A program made the position numbers and the translations under genes. 33,308 bases of DNA, from positions 1-33,308 of the forward strand of contig WJXM01000016.1 of the NCBI GenBank assembly GCA_019456405.1, given 5' to 3'. Source of the stretch: Ferrovum sp. Its GTDB lineage: Bacteria; Pseudomonadota; Gammaproteobacteria; Burkholderiales; Ferrovaceae. The notes under the pieces were generated by a model that saw nothing but the letters and a program-made list of their open reading frames with translations, was not told the DNA's origin and made no database searches. This document shows, piece by piece, positions 33,077-33,308 of this stretch (positions are counted from its first letter, which is position 1; every line of letters begins with the position of its first letter).

Positions 33077-33308
33077 TCAGGCGGCGAGTTTCTGCTGAAC
33101 CGGTGGATTATCCTGCACTGGTTCGCCGTCCTTGAAGGGAATCCCCTTCAACAACAGTTCGATTTTATCTGCTCCGCGTATCCTTCGCCAACTTTTTTCC
33201 GCCTCTTCAATCAGTTTGTACGCCAGGCCAAGGAAGGTCGCACGCGATACGCAGTTACGAGTGCGGGTGGTTCTGTGCCGCACGGTGGCGAATGTCGATT
33301 CAATTGGG
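33077..33308 (-). CDS. IS256-family (mutator) transposase, C-terminal part, runs off the window
   Basis: The minus frame stays open to the window edge and reads PIESTFATVRHRTTRTRNC then RATFLGLAYKLIEEAEKSW and a tail ending VQQKLAA. The ESTFATVRHRT block with the catalytic Glu and the trailing AYKL-AEKSWR helix are diagnostic for IS256-family transposases. The start lies beyond base 33308. The matching IS end should lie within about 33000-33076, but I cannot fix the exact base without the other end. Confidence 0.88.
   Translation of the reverse strand, partial: PIESTFATVRHRTTRTRNCVSRATFLGLAYKLIEEAEKSWRRIRGADKIELLLKGIPFKDGEPVQDNPPVQQKLAA

Overview
The window reads as a chromosomal segment of a betaproteobacterium. 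The reasons are the type-I glutamine synthetase with glnA-ntrB-ntrC order, the yqgE-ruvX-pyrB-pseudo-pyrC block, mpl, full-length B12-dependent metH, ubiK facing comM, and an Slp lipoprotein. A genus cannot be fixed from sequence alone; an environmental autotroph or iron-oxidiser type lineage (for example Ferrovum or Gallionella relatives) is a guess. Housekeeping DNA occupies about 4.4-30.0 kb and mobile/accessory DNA lies at both edges.

Left edge (1-4.4 kb): a toxin-antitoxin locus (Phd/UPF0175-type antitoxin and a DUF3368/PIN-like toxin) has been split by a 3,034-bp IS21-family element (752-3785). The element has 6-bp target duplications (GGCCGG), multiple terminal repeats, istA, istB and an extra small passenger gene. 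A 3' remnant of a DUF4143-type ATPase gene and two isolated CRISPR-repeat-like palindromes ending GATTGAAAC/GATTAAAAC frame this scar.

Nitrogen block 1 (4.4-8.6 kb): two NtrC boxes and a sigma54 -24/-12 promoter precede glnA. A terminator then separates glnA from ntrB-ntrC. xthA faces ntrC and overlaps its 3' end. An outer-membrane barrel gene and an slp-type lipoprotein gene follow, convergent.

Central block (11.0-17.2 kb): yqgE-ruvX-pyrB-pyrC'-prlC form a tight rightward operon. PyrC' has lost the dihydroorotase metal ligands and is probably the structural partner of aspartate transcarbamoylase. On the other strand metH-mpl-RNase II-like-tonB-like form a leftward operon.

Nitrogen block 2 (24.3-29.0 kb): two paralogous beta-barrel porins flank glnK-amtB. 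Porin B-glnK-amtB has a sigma54 promoter with an NtrC box, and porin A has its own sigma54 promoter just beyond the amtB terminator. With glnA-ntrBC this makes a coherent nitrogen-limitation regulon: outer-membrane entry (porins), inner-membrane ammonium channel (AmtB), its gate (GlnK), assimilation (GlnA) and the controlling two-component system (NtrBC).

Right edge (30.0-33.3 kb): comM is truncated to its C-terminal part next to IS-end-like repeats. Beyond it lies accessory DNA with an AT-rich PIN-like protein, two unrecognised proteins, coding remnants and the C-terminus of an IS256-family transposase running off the window.
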